From Vibrio hepatarius (GTDB taxonomy: Bacteria; Pseudomonadota; Gammaproteobacteria; Enterobacterales; Vibrionaceae), in NCBI RefSeq assembly GCF_018860525.1, contig NZ_JAHKPM010000061.1, positions 1 through 64,000 on the forward strand: a stretch of DNA of 64,000 bases, written 5' to 3'. Under the pieces are notes generated by a model. The model was not told the DNA's origin and made no database searches. It worked only from the letters and a program-made list of their open reading frames with translations. A program made the position numbers and the translations under genes. How positions within the stretch are numbered: the first letter of the stretch is position 1; each line of letters opens with the position of its first letter. Positions 53,497-62,151 of the stretch are shown piece by piece.

Positions 53497-54105
53497 TTAG
53501 AACTTGTAGTCAATACCTGCATACAAGGTATCAAGGTCAGTTCCATCTATATCTACCGTGCGGTAGCCAGCATTAATAAATACATGGCGGTCAAACGCAT
53601 ACCCTGCTTCAAGTCCATAAGTAAATTCAGTCTCGCTGTCTGATACTGAATTGTATTCAATCTTTGAGCCTTCCCTAAATTGAACGTTAATATCAGCTTT
53701 GTATCGTCCAAAACCAACTATTGGTCCCACATAAAAGGGGGAGTCTGCTAAAAATAACTTAGGCTTTAAATAAAGAGTTAATGATTGAATATCCATATTA
53801 CCTTTCAGATCTGGCTCTGCAGGAAATACGACATCAAACTTACCATAATCAGCATACTCACCCTCGATTCCGAGTATTACTGAGTCTGATAATCTAAGGT
53901 TATACCCTACAGAAACAGCAGCACTTACTGATGATACTTCACTAGATTTCGAATATTCGCCTTCTGTTACCATATCAGTATCAATAATATCAGCGCCAAT
54001 ATACCACCCTTCGTCAAGGTAGCCATGTTGTGCCCCTATATTCTCTACACCAACTGCTTGAAACGAAGCCGCTGCAACAAATGCGGCTAAGACTGCTTTT
54101 TTCAT
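53497..54105 (-). CDS. Outer-membrane beta-barrel protein, copy 1
   Basis: A 202-residue porin-like protein of the OMP_b-brl type. The signal peptide is MKKAVLAAFVAAASFQAVG. The mature part alternates polar and hydrophobic residues as in an eight-stranded barrel and ends GIDYKF, with the terminal Phe used as the BAM recognition signal. No function is assigned. It is a tandem paralogue of the gene at 54472-55077: leader, ribosome-binding region and final strand are nearly the same while the middle has diverged. Confidence 0.85.
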   Translation of the reverse strand: MKKAVLAAFVAAASFQAVGVENIGAQHGYLDEGWYIGADIIDTDMVTEGEYSKSSEVSSVSAAVSVGYNLRLSDSVILGIEGEYADYGKFDVVFPAEPDLKGNMDIQSLTLYLKPKLFLADSPFYVGPIVGFGRYKADINVQFREGSKIEYNSVSDSETEFTYGLEAGYAFDRHVFINAGYRTVDIDGTDLDTLYAGIDYKF

Positions 54106-54332
54106 TTTTACACCTATTATTTGACTTATGCTTTAAAAAAACGGCCAATAATAAACAAATCAAATAATAATGTACATATTGTTGCAATATCAAATACAAA
54201 AAATCACGATTATTAATTTATATGGTTAATTGATCACCAAAAATAAAGGTAATTAGACGCTAGTCTAAGGTGCATTTTGATTCTAGAGATTGGTTACACA
54301 AGAGGACGTTTGCCTAAATATGTTAAGAATGA
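54106..54332. other. Upstream region of barrel gene copy 1
   Basis: About 230 bp of AT-rich DNA containing the copy 1 promoter region and, at 54253-54268, a small perfect hairpin TTAGAC-GCTA-GTCTAA. The rest up to the copy 2 terminator is the possible gene remnant at 54333-54440. No other gene is seen. Confidence 0.45.
54169..54195 (-). promoter_or_regulatory. Conserved upstream element of barrel gene copy 1
   Basis: The 27 bases here align with 55158-55183 upstream of copy 2 at about 20 positions with one gap, including AATGT-CA, ATTG and ATATCA. It has the palindrome ATGTACAT. The distance to the start codon is about 65 bp. It probably is a shared regulator site retained after duplication. 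Confidence 0.4.
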
Positions 54333-54440
54333 CGGGGCGGCTATATTGGCATCAAGGCAAACATTTATGACTCAATGCAAAAATTAACAGGTGCAGCGTG
54401 GTGGGCATATAGATTGATGGAAAAACAAAAGAGAGCCTAA
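54333..54440 (+). pseudogene. Possible 3' remnant of an unidentified gene
   Basis: An open stretch of 35 codons following an in-frame TGA reads RGGYIGIKANIYDSMQ... then KLTGAAWWAYRLMEKQKRA and a TAA stop. The composition is protein-like (paired Trp, amphipathic end), yet there is no start or upstream frame. Its end, GAGCCTAAGCTCCC, is the same as the end of the cyclotransferase gene plus terminator. It may be what is left of a gene lost during the duplication of the barrel gene. I cannot name the family. Confidence 0.3.
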
Positions 54441-54449
54441 GCTCCCTTT
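54421..54449 (-). terminator. Terminator of barrel gene copy 2
   Basis: On the minus strand AAAGGGAGC-TTAG-GCTCTCTTT (one G-U pair) is followed by TGTTTTT. On the plus strand the same pair is an A-C mismatch, so the hairpin favours minus-strand transcripts. It shares 17 bases with the terminator at 53447-53480. Confidence 0.75.
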
Positions 54450-54471
54450 ACGACTGAGATTGATTCAGGTT

Positions 54472-55077
54472 TTAGAACTTGTAGTCAAGGCCTGCAAATA
54501 TTGTTTTCATATCAAAATCAACATTATCGAATTTAGCCGTTGTCGTTCTGTAACCAAGGTTAACGCTTAATTCCTTGGTAAAATTGTAGCCTAGTTCAGC
54601 GCCCATGATAACAGAATCTCCAGAAGCTGAAGAGCCATAAGTTCCAGAATTCATAGAATCATTATTGCCGTTAACAAAACCAATCCCGAATATACCACCC
54701 AGATATACAGCAGTATCTGCAATATAATATTTAGGTTTTAAGTTCAAATTTAATGCGGTAAACTCTAATTTTTGCACTGGATATTGAATCGACCCATCAA
54801 GCACGACATCGAATGAGCCGTAATACGCATACTCTAACTCGACGCCTAAATAAAGATATTCAACTAAATTAAAGTCGTACCCCACCGCAGCTGCAAGGCT
54901 AGTTGAAGATACATCTGAAACGGAATTAGATGAAACTGCCCCCTCTGTCCAGTTTTTTGCTGATAACTCGGTATCAATCACATCAAGGCCAATATACCAA
55001 CCATCACTTACATATTCTGAGCCAACTGCTTGAAACGAAGCCGCTGCGACTAATGCGGCTAAGACTGCTTTTTTCAT
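54472..55077 (-). CDS. Outer-membrane beta-barrel protein, copy 2
   Basis: A 201-residue barrel protein paralogous to copy 1. The signal peptide MKKAVLAALVAAASFQAVG differs from copy 1 by one residue. Shared mature landmarks are DGWYIGLDVIDTEL, NLKPKYYIAD, ELGYNF, GYRT and the terminal AGLDYKF. By eye the mature parts are roughly 40% identical, with most differences in predicted loops. No function is known; the location in the outer membrane is inferred from the signal peptide and C-terminal Phe. Confidence 0.85.
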   Translation of the reverse strand: MKKAVLAALVAAASFQAVGSEYVSDGWYIGLDVIDTELSAKNWTEGAVSSNSVSDVSSTSLAAAVGYDFNLVEYLYLGVELEYAYYGSFDVVLDGSIQYPVQKLEFTALNLNLKPKYYIADTAVYLGGIFGIGFVNGNNDSMNSGTYGSSASGDSVIMGAELGYNFTKELSVNLGYRTTTAKFDNVDFDMKTIFAGLDYKF

Positions 55078-55130
55078 TTTTATAACCTATTATTTGATTC
55101 ATTACACAAAAAACCGATGAATAATAGAGT

Positions 55131-55183
55131 GATATTAAGAATAAAAAAACAACTGACAATGTGCACATTGATTTATATCACAT
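55131..55183 (-). promoter_or_regulatory. Promoter and palindromes of barrel gene copy 2
   Basis: On the minus strand TTGTCA (55154-55159) and TAATAT (55132-55137) are 16 bases apart and could be -35 and -10. CAATGTGCACATTG (55157-55170) is a perfect 14-bp palindrome overlapping the -35. Beside it, TTGAT-TTAT-ATCAC (55168-55181) matches the FNR consensus at nine of ten positions. All are untested. Confidence 0.4.
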
Positions 55184-55324
55184 TAAGCGTTATCAATTGA
55201 GTGAATAATAAGCAAATTAGTGTTAGAGAACATGATATCCAATTGAATATATTGAAAGTTCTCTTTTTTAATACACTACTATTACTATAGGAAGCAATGA
55301 TTTCATTAGGTTATACAGCCAGCA

Positions 55325-56407
55325 ATGCAGATACCTTACCGGTCACAGTGGCAGCAGCTTAAAATCGCCTTTTATCAGGATCGTATCCTGTACGTTTATG
55401 TGCTGATCACTACCCTACTGGTGTACCTACTTTCGAGTGTGGTTCTCGATAACCAGTCGTTAAAATTTGATCCTTTCATCTATCTTGATATGCTAATTCA
55501 AGTTTGCTATATATCCTTTCTGATCTGGGCAACAGGATTTTATCTATTTCTTGCTTTTAATAGAACGCCTCACCCATTACACCACTTTGTCAAAGCAATC
55601 AAAAGTAGTATCAATCCCTCACACAAAGCCTTGAGTTTTATATTCTTAATACTGGCTTTAAACTTTACCTTTTCCAGCTACACCTTTATTAAGCCCCTTA
55701 TCCCACAGATCAACCCTTTTCAATATGATCGATTATTTCACCAACTCGATCAATGGCTACATTTTGGCTATCTTCCCTGGCAAATTACGCACCACATTTT
55801 TAGTAGCGCGATAGCAACCAGCATATTGAACATTCTGTATCATCTATGGTTTTTATTAAAATGGGGGGCGATATTGTTTTTTATCGTCCGACGAGATTTG
55901 ATTCAGCTAAGAATTCAATTTCTGCTCACTTTCCTTTCTAGCTGGCTATTGATTGGAGGGCTCGGCGCTATTGCTCTATCCGCAGCAGGCCCATGTTACC
56001 TACATTTGCTCGACTCAGGTGAGATTTACTACCAACCACTGATGCAAAGACTCATTGAACAGAATCATGAATTAGCCCAACTTGGCTGGTTTCGAGTATG
56101 GGTACTTGATGTTCAAGATACGCTATGGCAAATGCATATTAGTCAACAACAGGCCATAGGTGGAGGCATTTCAGCTATGCCGAGCATGCATGTTTCCATC
56201 GCAGTGTTAATGGCTCTTGCTGCTTATCGTTATAATAAAAGATTAGGCTTAGTAATGTGGTTATATGCTATTACTATTCAAATAGGCTCTGTACACCTCG
56301 CATGGCATTATGCGGTCGACGGTTATTTTAGTGCCATATTTACCGTATGTTTATGGAAAGGAATTGGCTGGATACAAAACCACTTTGGCCAATCCAATAA
56401 GGTATAA
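55325..56407 (+). CDS. PAP2-family membrane phosphatase/phosphotransferase
   Basis: A 360-residue inner-membrane protein with about eight hydrophobic helices. The PAP2 catalytic motifs are SAMPSMHVS (near 280) and, after a helix, HLAWHYAVDGY (near 320), which fit the inositolphosphotransferase/Aur1-like PAP2_3 branch. Such enzymes dephosphorylate lipid phosphates or transfer phospho-head groups; the substrate here is unknown. The ATG start has no clear Shine-Dalgarno. It is followed on the same strand, 116 bp on, by chrA. Confidence 0.82.
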   Translation: MQIPYRSQWQQLKIAFYQDRILYVYVLITTLLVYLLSSVVLDNQSLKFDPFIYLDMLIQVCYISFLIWATGFYLFLAFNRTPHPLHHFVKAIKSSINPSHKALSFIFLILALNFTFSSYTFIKPLIPQINPFQYDRLFHQLDQWLHFGYLPWQITHHIFSSAIATSILNILYHLWFLLKWGAILFFIVRRDLIQLRIQFLLTFLSSWLLIGGLGAIALSAAGPCYLHLLDSGEIYYQPLMQRLIEQNHELAQLGWFRVWVLDVQDTLWQMHISQQQAIGGGISAMPSMHVSIAVLMALAAYRYNKRLGLVMWLYAITIQIGSVHLAWHYAVDGYFSAIFTVCLWKGIGWIQNHFGQSNKV

Positions 56408-56523
56408 TACCTCACAGTTACACCATTTCATCTTTATTAATGACGATAAGATCGTTAAATTGTCATCATTCTGCTGTAATGTTTTTGCGTTAGGTAAACG
56501 ATTAATAAGTTGGCAAATAAAGC

Positions 56524-57660
56524 ATGTTTTCTATTTTTAAAACCTTTTTCTGGCTCGGATGGATAAGCTTTGGTGGCCCAGCTGCCCATATAGGCTATTT
56601 TCGCCATACTTTTGTTAGCAAACTAAATTGGCTAGATGACAAAGAATACACTCAGCTCGTAGCATTAAGCCAGTTTTTACCTGGACCAGGATCGAGTCAA
56701 GTAGGCTTTGCAATAGGATACCAAAGAGGGGGACTATTCGGCGCTATAATGGCGTTTATAGGCTTTACTCTACCCTCTATAATCCTCATGCTAGGCCTTG
56801 CTCTGCTTAGCAGCCAGTTGAACCAAAGCCCTTTATTTCAGAGTATTGTGCATGGCTTGAAACTTTTAGCCGTCGTCGTGGTTGCCGATGCCACATGGGG
56901 AATGTATAAAAGCTTCTGTAAACAGAGGCTAACGGTGAGTTTATGCTTAGTGACCGCTGCGACGCTACTGATAGTGCCAAGTATTTTCGCGCAAGTGATA
57001 GTATTGATTCTTGCTGCGATTATTGGCGCCAAATACTTGCGTTCAAATGAATTAAGCTCAGGTAATAACTTTAAACCGGCTGCTTGGCCTATAGCCACCT
57101 TCTGTTTTTTACTCATCGCTCTACCATTGCTGACATCAGACATTCCTCTTTTCAACTTGTTTACTGACTTTTTTCAAGCTGGGAGTTTAGTCTTTGGTGG
57201 CGGGCATGTAGTGCTACCGTTACTACAGAGCATAGTTGGGGAACAGATATCTCAGGATGCTTTTCTTACTGGCTACGCCGCCGCGCAAGCTGTGCCTGGA
57301 CCTATGTTTACTTTTGCAACCTACATTGGCTATCAGCTAATGCCACAATCACCTATTATTGGCGCCTTGGTAGCGACATTAGGTGTTTTTCTGCCCGGAT
57401 TTCTGCTATTGCTTGGTGTTTTAAAACAGTGGCAATGCCTTGCCAAAACTCCGAAAGTGTCTGGGGCTTTGAATGGAGTTAATGCCGCCGTCGTCGGATT
57501 GCTTTTAGCGGCACTCTATCAACCCGTTTTTACTAGTGCCGTAATTAACTCTTCCGACTTAGTATTTGTTCTTATTGGTTTCTATCTGCTCAAAGAATTA
57601 AAATTGCCTATCATATGGATAGTCAGTAGCTTTATTTTCATCGGTATACTTAGAGTCTAA
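56524..57660 (+). CDS. chrA: Chromate transporter (ChrA family)
   Basis: A 378-residue bidomain CHR-family membrane protein, which in other bacteria expels chromate in exchange or by the proton gradient. Both halves have the signature: FFWLGWISFGGPAAHIGYF with LSQFLPGPGSSQVG in the N-half, and GSLVFGGGHVVLPLL with AQAVPGPMFTFATYIGYQ in the C-half. The physiological substrate may not be chromate. A small perfect palindrome ACGAT-AAG-ATCGT lies 69 bp upstream (56443-56455). It is convergent with tadD. Confidence 0.92.
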   Translation: MFSIFKTFFWLGWISFGGPAAHIGYFRHTFVSKLNWLDDKEYTQLVALSQFLPGPGSSQVGFAIGYQRGGLFGAIMAFIGFTLPSIILMLGLALLSSQLNQSPLFQSIVHGLKLLAVVVVADATWGMYKSFCKQRLTVSLCLVTAATLLIVPSIFAQVIVLILAAIIGAKYLRSNELSSGNNFKPAAWPIATFCFLLIALPLLTSDIPLFNLFTDFFQAGSLVFGGGHVVLPLLQSIVGEQISQDAFLTGYAAAQAVPGPMFTFATYIGYQLMPQSPIIGALVATLGVFLPGFLLLLGVLKQWQCLAKTPKVSGALNGVNAAVVGLLLAALYQPVFTSAVINSSDLVFVLIGFYLLKELKLPIIWIVSSFIFIGILRV

Positions 57661-57688
57661 CAATGAGCCACTTCAGCTACTGGCTGAG

Positions 57689-58705
57689 TTACTCTCTAGC
57701 TGAAATACCTGCCGATGTTTGCTCACGTACCAAGGCCAGTGCTCGCTCTAGGTTTTCATTCGCTACCTTATAGTATGAAGTTTTACTATCAATCGCTTGC
57801 TGTAAGTATGGAATGGCTTGATCGGGCTTACCTTGCAATATAAGGAAATAGCCAACATTATTGAGCGCTTCCGGCTTTTCCATGTGTCTTGAAAACACAT
57901 TAACCGCTCGAGTGATTTCCCCTTTACCTAAATAAATCAAAGCAAGGTTATTGAGTGCTTTTTCATCATTTGGTTTTTTTTTCAATGCCTGCAGAACAAA
58001 ACGTTGAGCTTTTCTGTATTCGCCGGACATATAAAATGAATAACTAACATTAATTAAGGTCTTTATAGAATCAGGTTTTATACTCAGGGCTTGTTTATAA
58101 AAAGCTTGCGCCAGCTTGTGCTCAGAGTCTACATCCGCAATCACTCCTAGACCCATATATGCGTATTCTGGAGAATACTTATCAACCTGCAACTTTACAA
58201 TTTGCTCTGGTTCTAAGTGATCCTTATAACTAATACTGGTATTAGTGCTCAATCGTAATTGATCTGCGTTAATCGCTCGATAAAAGTAACTCTTACCCAA
58301 CTCCAAATCGCCCATTTTACTGTATATAGTGCCTAACTGCTCCAACACTTTAATATTGTCTGGGTTCGTCTCAACACCCATTAAAAACGCTTTCTCAGCA
58401 AGAGTAAGGTTTCCTCTCGACTGGTGGATACGTCCAATGTTATAAAGTGCACGATCTTTATATTCACCATTCTCAAAAGACATCGAGCGAATATACTCAT
58501 ACAGGGCCAAATCACTATTGCCACTGCTAAGTGCTGCATCACCACGAGATATCGCTTCCTGCTCCGTTTTAGGGGGTTCATCAGAAGATAGAGAATCAAT
58601 AGGTTTACCGTCGTACAGTGAGGTATCGACGCCTGGTTGATTCGATGAACAAGCAGCCAACAGCACCACAATCAAAGATAACGAGGTAAAATGAAGTCCT
58701 TTCAT
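57689..58705 (-). CDS. tadD: Tad pilus assembly lipoprotein TadD (TPR protein)
   Basis: TadD is a TPR lipoprotein of the Tad/Flp pilus machinery, thought to act as a pilotin-like factor for the outer-membrane complex. The start is ATG 58705 with an AAGGAT Shine-Dalgarno; the signal MKGLHFTSLSLIVVLLAAC has its lipobox Cys19. About six TPR units follow (for example ALYNIGRIHQSRGNLTLAEKA and ALNNLALIYLGKGEITRAVNVF). It has 338 residues. It is the last gene of the operon in this window, 14 bp after tadC. Confidence 0.88.
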   Translation of the reverse strand: MKGLHFTSLSLIVVLLAACSSNQPGVDTSLYDGKPIDSLSSDEPPKTEQEAISRGDAALSSGNSDLALYEYIRSMSFENGEYKDRALYNIGRIHQSRGNLTLAEKAFLMGVETNPDNIKVLEQLGTIYSKMGDLELGKSYFYRAINADQLRLSTNTSISYKDHLEPEQIVKLQVDKYSPEYAYMGLGVIADVDSEHKLAQAFYKQALSIKPDSIKTLINVSYSFYMSGEYRKAQRFVLQALKKKPNDEKALNNLALIYLGKGEITRAVNVFSRHMEKPEALNNVGYFLILQGKPDQAIPYLQQAIDSKTSYYKVANENLERALALVREQTSAGISARE

Positions 58706-58719
58706 AGCGTGATCCTTAG

Positions 58720-59667
58720 TTATCCGTTTCCTAAACTCGAAGTAAAAAGCAGCATCGATGGGCCAATAGCGACAATAAAGAAGCATGGCCAAATAAATAG
58801 CAATAATGGAAAAATCATCTTAGTGGGTATTTTGGCCGCAATTTCCTCAATTTCTTGATTTCGCTTATCCCGATAATCCTCGGTATACTCTCGTAAAGTC
58901 TGAGATAAGCTCCCCCCAATACGCGATGCATGAGCAAGCATAGTGACTAGGCCAGCAATTTCCGTCAGACCAGTACGGTCAATCAAATCATCAAACGCAT
59001 CTGACATTTCAACCCCAGCATTAATCTTAATACACACCGTATCTAATTCATCAGCAAAGTCCGGATGAGAGATATTAATTTCGTCAGCCACTCGTCTTAA
59101 GGCTGCATTAAAACCTAACCCAGACTCAGTACACACCACGAGTAAATCCAAAGCATCCGCAATACCACCACGAATTTTTTTCTGACGCTTATCTACCTGA
59201 TAATTTAGAATCACATTTGGCGCATACAAGCCAGCACCTACGCCCACTATCATAGCTAAATTTAACATCGACATTTCAGGAAAAAGAAAATACAGCGCGG
59301 CAGCTAAAACCAACCCAAGCACCAAGGAGATACCTTTAAATGCATAAAAAACAGTCAGCGCATCGGCATCATGATAACCAGCGTGCATTAGTTTATGCCT
59401 GATACTCTCACTTTCTTTTGAGTTTGAACTTTTCATCATAGGCGCTAACGATTCTAATGTATGATCAAACTTACGATTCTTTTTCAATCTATCTGCGCCG
59501 TTGGCATTTTTCATTTGCTCCAATTTAGCGCGCACAGGAGATTTAGAACCAACAAAAAGTAGCGATAAGGTAAATACTATTAATATAGTAGCAACTAAGA
59601 TAACACCAAGTAGCAGGGTTTGTTCATCAATATTATAAGCGGCAAATTGACTAATTACATACTCCAT
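58720..59667 (-). CDS. tadC: Tad pilus inner-membrane platform protein TadC
   Basis: TadC, with TadB, forms the inner-membrane platform of the Tad pilus (type II secretion F domain). The 315-residue protein has a helix at about 18-38, paired helices at about 110-150, the T2SF core (CTESGLGFNAALRRVADE; ASRIGGSLSQTLREY) and a C-terminal helix. The start is ATG 59667 with GAGGT upstream; it is one base after the tadB stop codon. Confidence 0.92.
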   Translation of the reverse strand: MEYVISQFAAYNIDEQTLLLGVILVATILIVFTLSLLFVGSKSPVRAKLEQMKNANGADRLKKNRKFDHTLESLAPMMKSSNSKESESIRHKLMHAGYHDADALTVFYAFKGISLVLGLVLAAALYFLFPEMSMLNLAMIVGVGAGLYAPNVILNYQVDKRQKKIRGGIADALDLLVVCTESGLGFNAALRRVADEINISHPDFADELDTVCIKINAGVEMSDAFDDLIDRTGLTEIAGLVTMLAHASRIGGSLSQTLREYTEDYRDKRNQEIEEIAAKIPTKMIFPLLLFIWPCFFIVAIGPSMLLFTSSLGNG

Positions 59668-59668
59668 A

Positions 59669-60637
59669 CTAAACCTCAAAATTAATGATGTTACGTATCC
59701 ACATTGAGCCAATAAATAGGCTGAAAACTCCCCCACTGACTAACGTCATCCCTCTTGGGTCGGTATAAAGAGGCTCTACATAAGCTGGGTTAATAAAACT
59801 GAGGAAAACAAATAAGATAAAAGGGGAAAGTACTAATATCCAAGCAGATAAACGACTTTCAGCCGATAAGGTTTTAATTTTTCTTTGTAGTTTAAACCTT
59901 GACCTTAGTACTCTTGATACTTTTTCAAGATTCTCAGATAAGTTTCCTCCTGTTTCTTTTTGCAGTATGACCGCACTGGAAAAGGCTAGCATCGAAACCG
60001 TTGGTGTTCGCTCTGCCATCTGCATGATGGCCATTCTCATATCGTATCCGTAATTGAGTAGGTTAAAGGTATTTTTAAATTCAACGCCTATTGGATCAGG
60101 CATCTCAACGCCAACTTCATTAAAGGCTTGTGTTACAGGTTGTCCAGCTTGAAGCATACGCCGCATAATATCGAGAGCCTCAGGTAACTGCTCTTCAAAT
60201 GCTGACAGTCGATCTGAAATTTTTTTATTAAGCCAAAAATACAAACAGCTCCATACTCCGATGATCGAACCTAAACCAACATAGAAAGGTTGGCCGATAA
60301 GGAGCACGATAAAAAGAGCACAAACAGATAAAATGATAGTCACTAGCAACGTCTGAGATAAATTCCAGTCATACCCAGATAGTTCAATCATCTTTTTCAA
60401 CGATGATAAGGCCGCCACTTTGACGAGTTTTCTATCGACAGGGGTTAAACTTTTTAGATAATGTTCCTGTAGTAGAGAACGCGCTTCTTCATCTAATCGA
60501 GACTGAGATTCCTTTAAACGTTCAGAAAGTTCTTTATGCTTTGCTTTACTCCCCGCAGCCGGAAGAATCAACGCTTGCGAAATAAACACGACCGCAAAGA
60601 AAAGCAATATAATAAACAATGTGGAGTCTTGTAACAT
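59669..60637 (-). CDS. tadB: Tad pilus inner-membrane platform protein TadB
   Basis: TadB is the first T2SF-domain platform protein. The 322-residue protein has an N-terminal helix, two helices at about 92-130, the core with LPEALDIMRRMLQAGQPVTQAFNEV and LQKETGGNLSENLEKVSRVLR, and a C-terminal helix pair. It lies 11 bp after tadA. Confidence 0.93.
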   Translation of the reverse strand: MLQDSTLFIILLFFAVVFISQALILPAAGSKAKHKELSERLKESQSRLDEEARSLLQEHYLKSLTPVDRKLVKVAALSSLKKMIELSGYDWNLSQTLLVTIILSVCALFIVLLIGQPFYVGLGSIIGVWSCLYFWLNKKISDRLSAFEEQLPEALDIMRRMLQAGQPVTQAFNEVGVEMPDPIGVEFKNTFNLLNYGYDMRMAIMQMAERTPTVSMLAFSSAVILQKETGGNLSENLEKVSRVLRSRFKLQRKIKTLSAESRLSAWILVLSPFILFVFLSFINPAYVEPLYTDPRGMTLVSGGVFSLFIGSMWIRNIINFEV

Positions 60638-60648
60638 GCCTAGCCTCC

Positions 60649-62127
60649 CTATAAAAATGACTCGTTAAATATATCAAATGGTATATGTAGTCCTTTTTTC
60701 GCTAGCTGGTCATGGCATTGAGGTACAACTCCTGTAGCTGTAAATCTACCAATAACGTTACCTTCTTCATCCATACCTTTGCGATGAAATCTAAAAATTT
60801 CCGACATAGTGATAATCTCTCCCTCCATGCCATTTATCTCACAAATACTGACCATACGACGTTTACCATCTTCCTGGCGTTCCATTTGCACCACCAAATG
60901 AATCGCTGATGCTATTTGAGATCTCAAATTTTTGGCCGACATATTCCACCCAGCCATAGCAAACATATTTTCAACCCGAGAAAGTGCATCTCTTGGCGTA
61001 TTAGCGTGGATAGTTGCCAGAGAACCATCATGACCAGTATTCATTGCTGCCAACATATCTACCGCCTCTGACCCCCTAACTTCACCAAGAACAATACGGT
61101 CAGGACGCATACGAAGAGCATTTTTAACCAGATCTCGCTGAGTTATCTCTCCTTTACCTTCTAGGTTAGCAGGCCGCGTTTCTAACCTGACAACATGCGG
61201 CTGCTGTAATTGTAACTCGGCTGAATCTTCTATCGTCACAATGCGATCATCTGATGGGATAAAGTTAGAGAAAATATTGAGCGTCGTGGTTTTTCCAGAG
61301 CCAGTACCACCTGAAATGAGCACATTCATTGCTCCAGTCACTGCTGCTTCTATAAATTTAGCCATTTCTGGAGAAAGAGAATTAAAGTTGAGGAGATTAT
61401 CCATATTTAACTTTTCAACAGCAAAACGCCGAATAGAGACCGATGAACCATCGAGGGCTAGTGGTGGAATAATCGCATTTACACGTGAACCATCCGTTAA
61501 ACGTGCATCTACCATAGGTGAAGCTTCATCAATTCTTCGTCCAACTTGGCTAACAATTCTATCGAGAATATTGCGTAAATGGCGCTCGTCTAGAAAGGTA
61601 TAAGGAGTAAGCTCTAGCTTACCTCGCCTCTCTACAAACACATGCTTGGGGCCATTAACCAATATGTCAGAGACAGAAGCATCATTAAGCAATGGCTCTA
61701 AAGGCCCCAAACCAAAGACCTCGTCTTCAATTTGCTGAATGACATGCTTGCGTCCCTCTGCACCTAGCGCATGAGTTTTATCTTCTGCCATAAGTTGTAC
61801 GATAGCATCGTGGAGTTCTTTCTTTGCTCTATCCAACTCAAAACTTGCCAAGAGTCCCAAGTCAAGGGTTTCAAGTAGCCTTTGATGATAATAGTGTTTT
61901 ACTGACAATTCTTGTTCAAGTTGTCTTTTGGCTTCTTCAACGGCATGTTCTTTCGCCTCCGCTTCGATCTTTCTGCGTTCCTGAAGCGTTTCTCTACCTT
62001 GATCTTTAGGCTCTTGAACAACGTTGGGGGTAGGTTCATCTTGAGGTTGAGCAATACTCTGCTGATCTTCTATTTCCGCGACTTTTTGTTGTAGATCAGA
62101 GCTGATGTTTTTGCGCTTAAAAAGCAT
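60649..62127 (-). CDS. tadA: Tad pilus secretion ATPase TadA (CpaF)
   Basis: TadA is the hexameric ATPase that drives Flp pilus assembly and, in some species, retraction. The 492-residue protein has a charged N-terminal region, then the CpaF core with DILVNGPKHVFVERRGKL. Walker A is GGTGSGKTT at 273-281, the Asp box VTIEDSAEL, and Walker B/His box RPDRIVLGEVRGSEA and GSLATIHANTP. It is the most conserved gene of the cluster. Confidence 0.96.
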   Translation of the reverse strand: MLFKRKNISSDLQQKVAEIEDQQSIAQPQDEPTPNVVQEPKDQGRETLQERRKIEAEAKEHAVEEAKRQLEQELSVKHYYHQRLLETLDLGLLASFELDRAKKELHDAIVQLMAEDKTHALGAEGRKHVIQQIEDEVFGLGPLEPLLNDASVSDILVNGPKHVFVERRGKLELTPYTFLDERHLRNILDRIVSQVGRRIDEASPMVDARLTDGSRVNAIIPPLALDGSSVSIRRFAVEKLNMDNLLNFNSLSPEMAKFIEAAVTGAMNVLISGGTGSGKTTTLNIFSNFIPSDDRIVTIEDSAELQLQQPHVVRLETRPANLEGKGEITQRDLVKNALRMRPDRIVLGEVRGSEAVDMLAAMNTGHDGSLATIHANTPRDALSRVENMFAMAGWNMSAKNLRSQIASAIHLVVQMERQEDGKRRMVSICEINGMEGEIITMSEIFRFHRKGMDEEGNVIGRFTATGVVPQCHDQLAKKGLHIPFDIFNESFL

Positions 62128-62151
62128 ATAAAGTCCCTTTTTTTGTCATAA

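Noticed and set aside
57672..57704. TTCAGCTA/TAGCTGAA inverted repeat at the chrA-tadD junction
   Set aside because: The 17-base loop, lack of a U-run and overlap with tadD coding sequence make a terminator call unsafe.
61241..61603. 120-codon plus-strand ORF inside tadA
   Set aside because: It is antisense to the ATPase core and its sequence is explained by codon bias of tadA.
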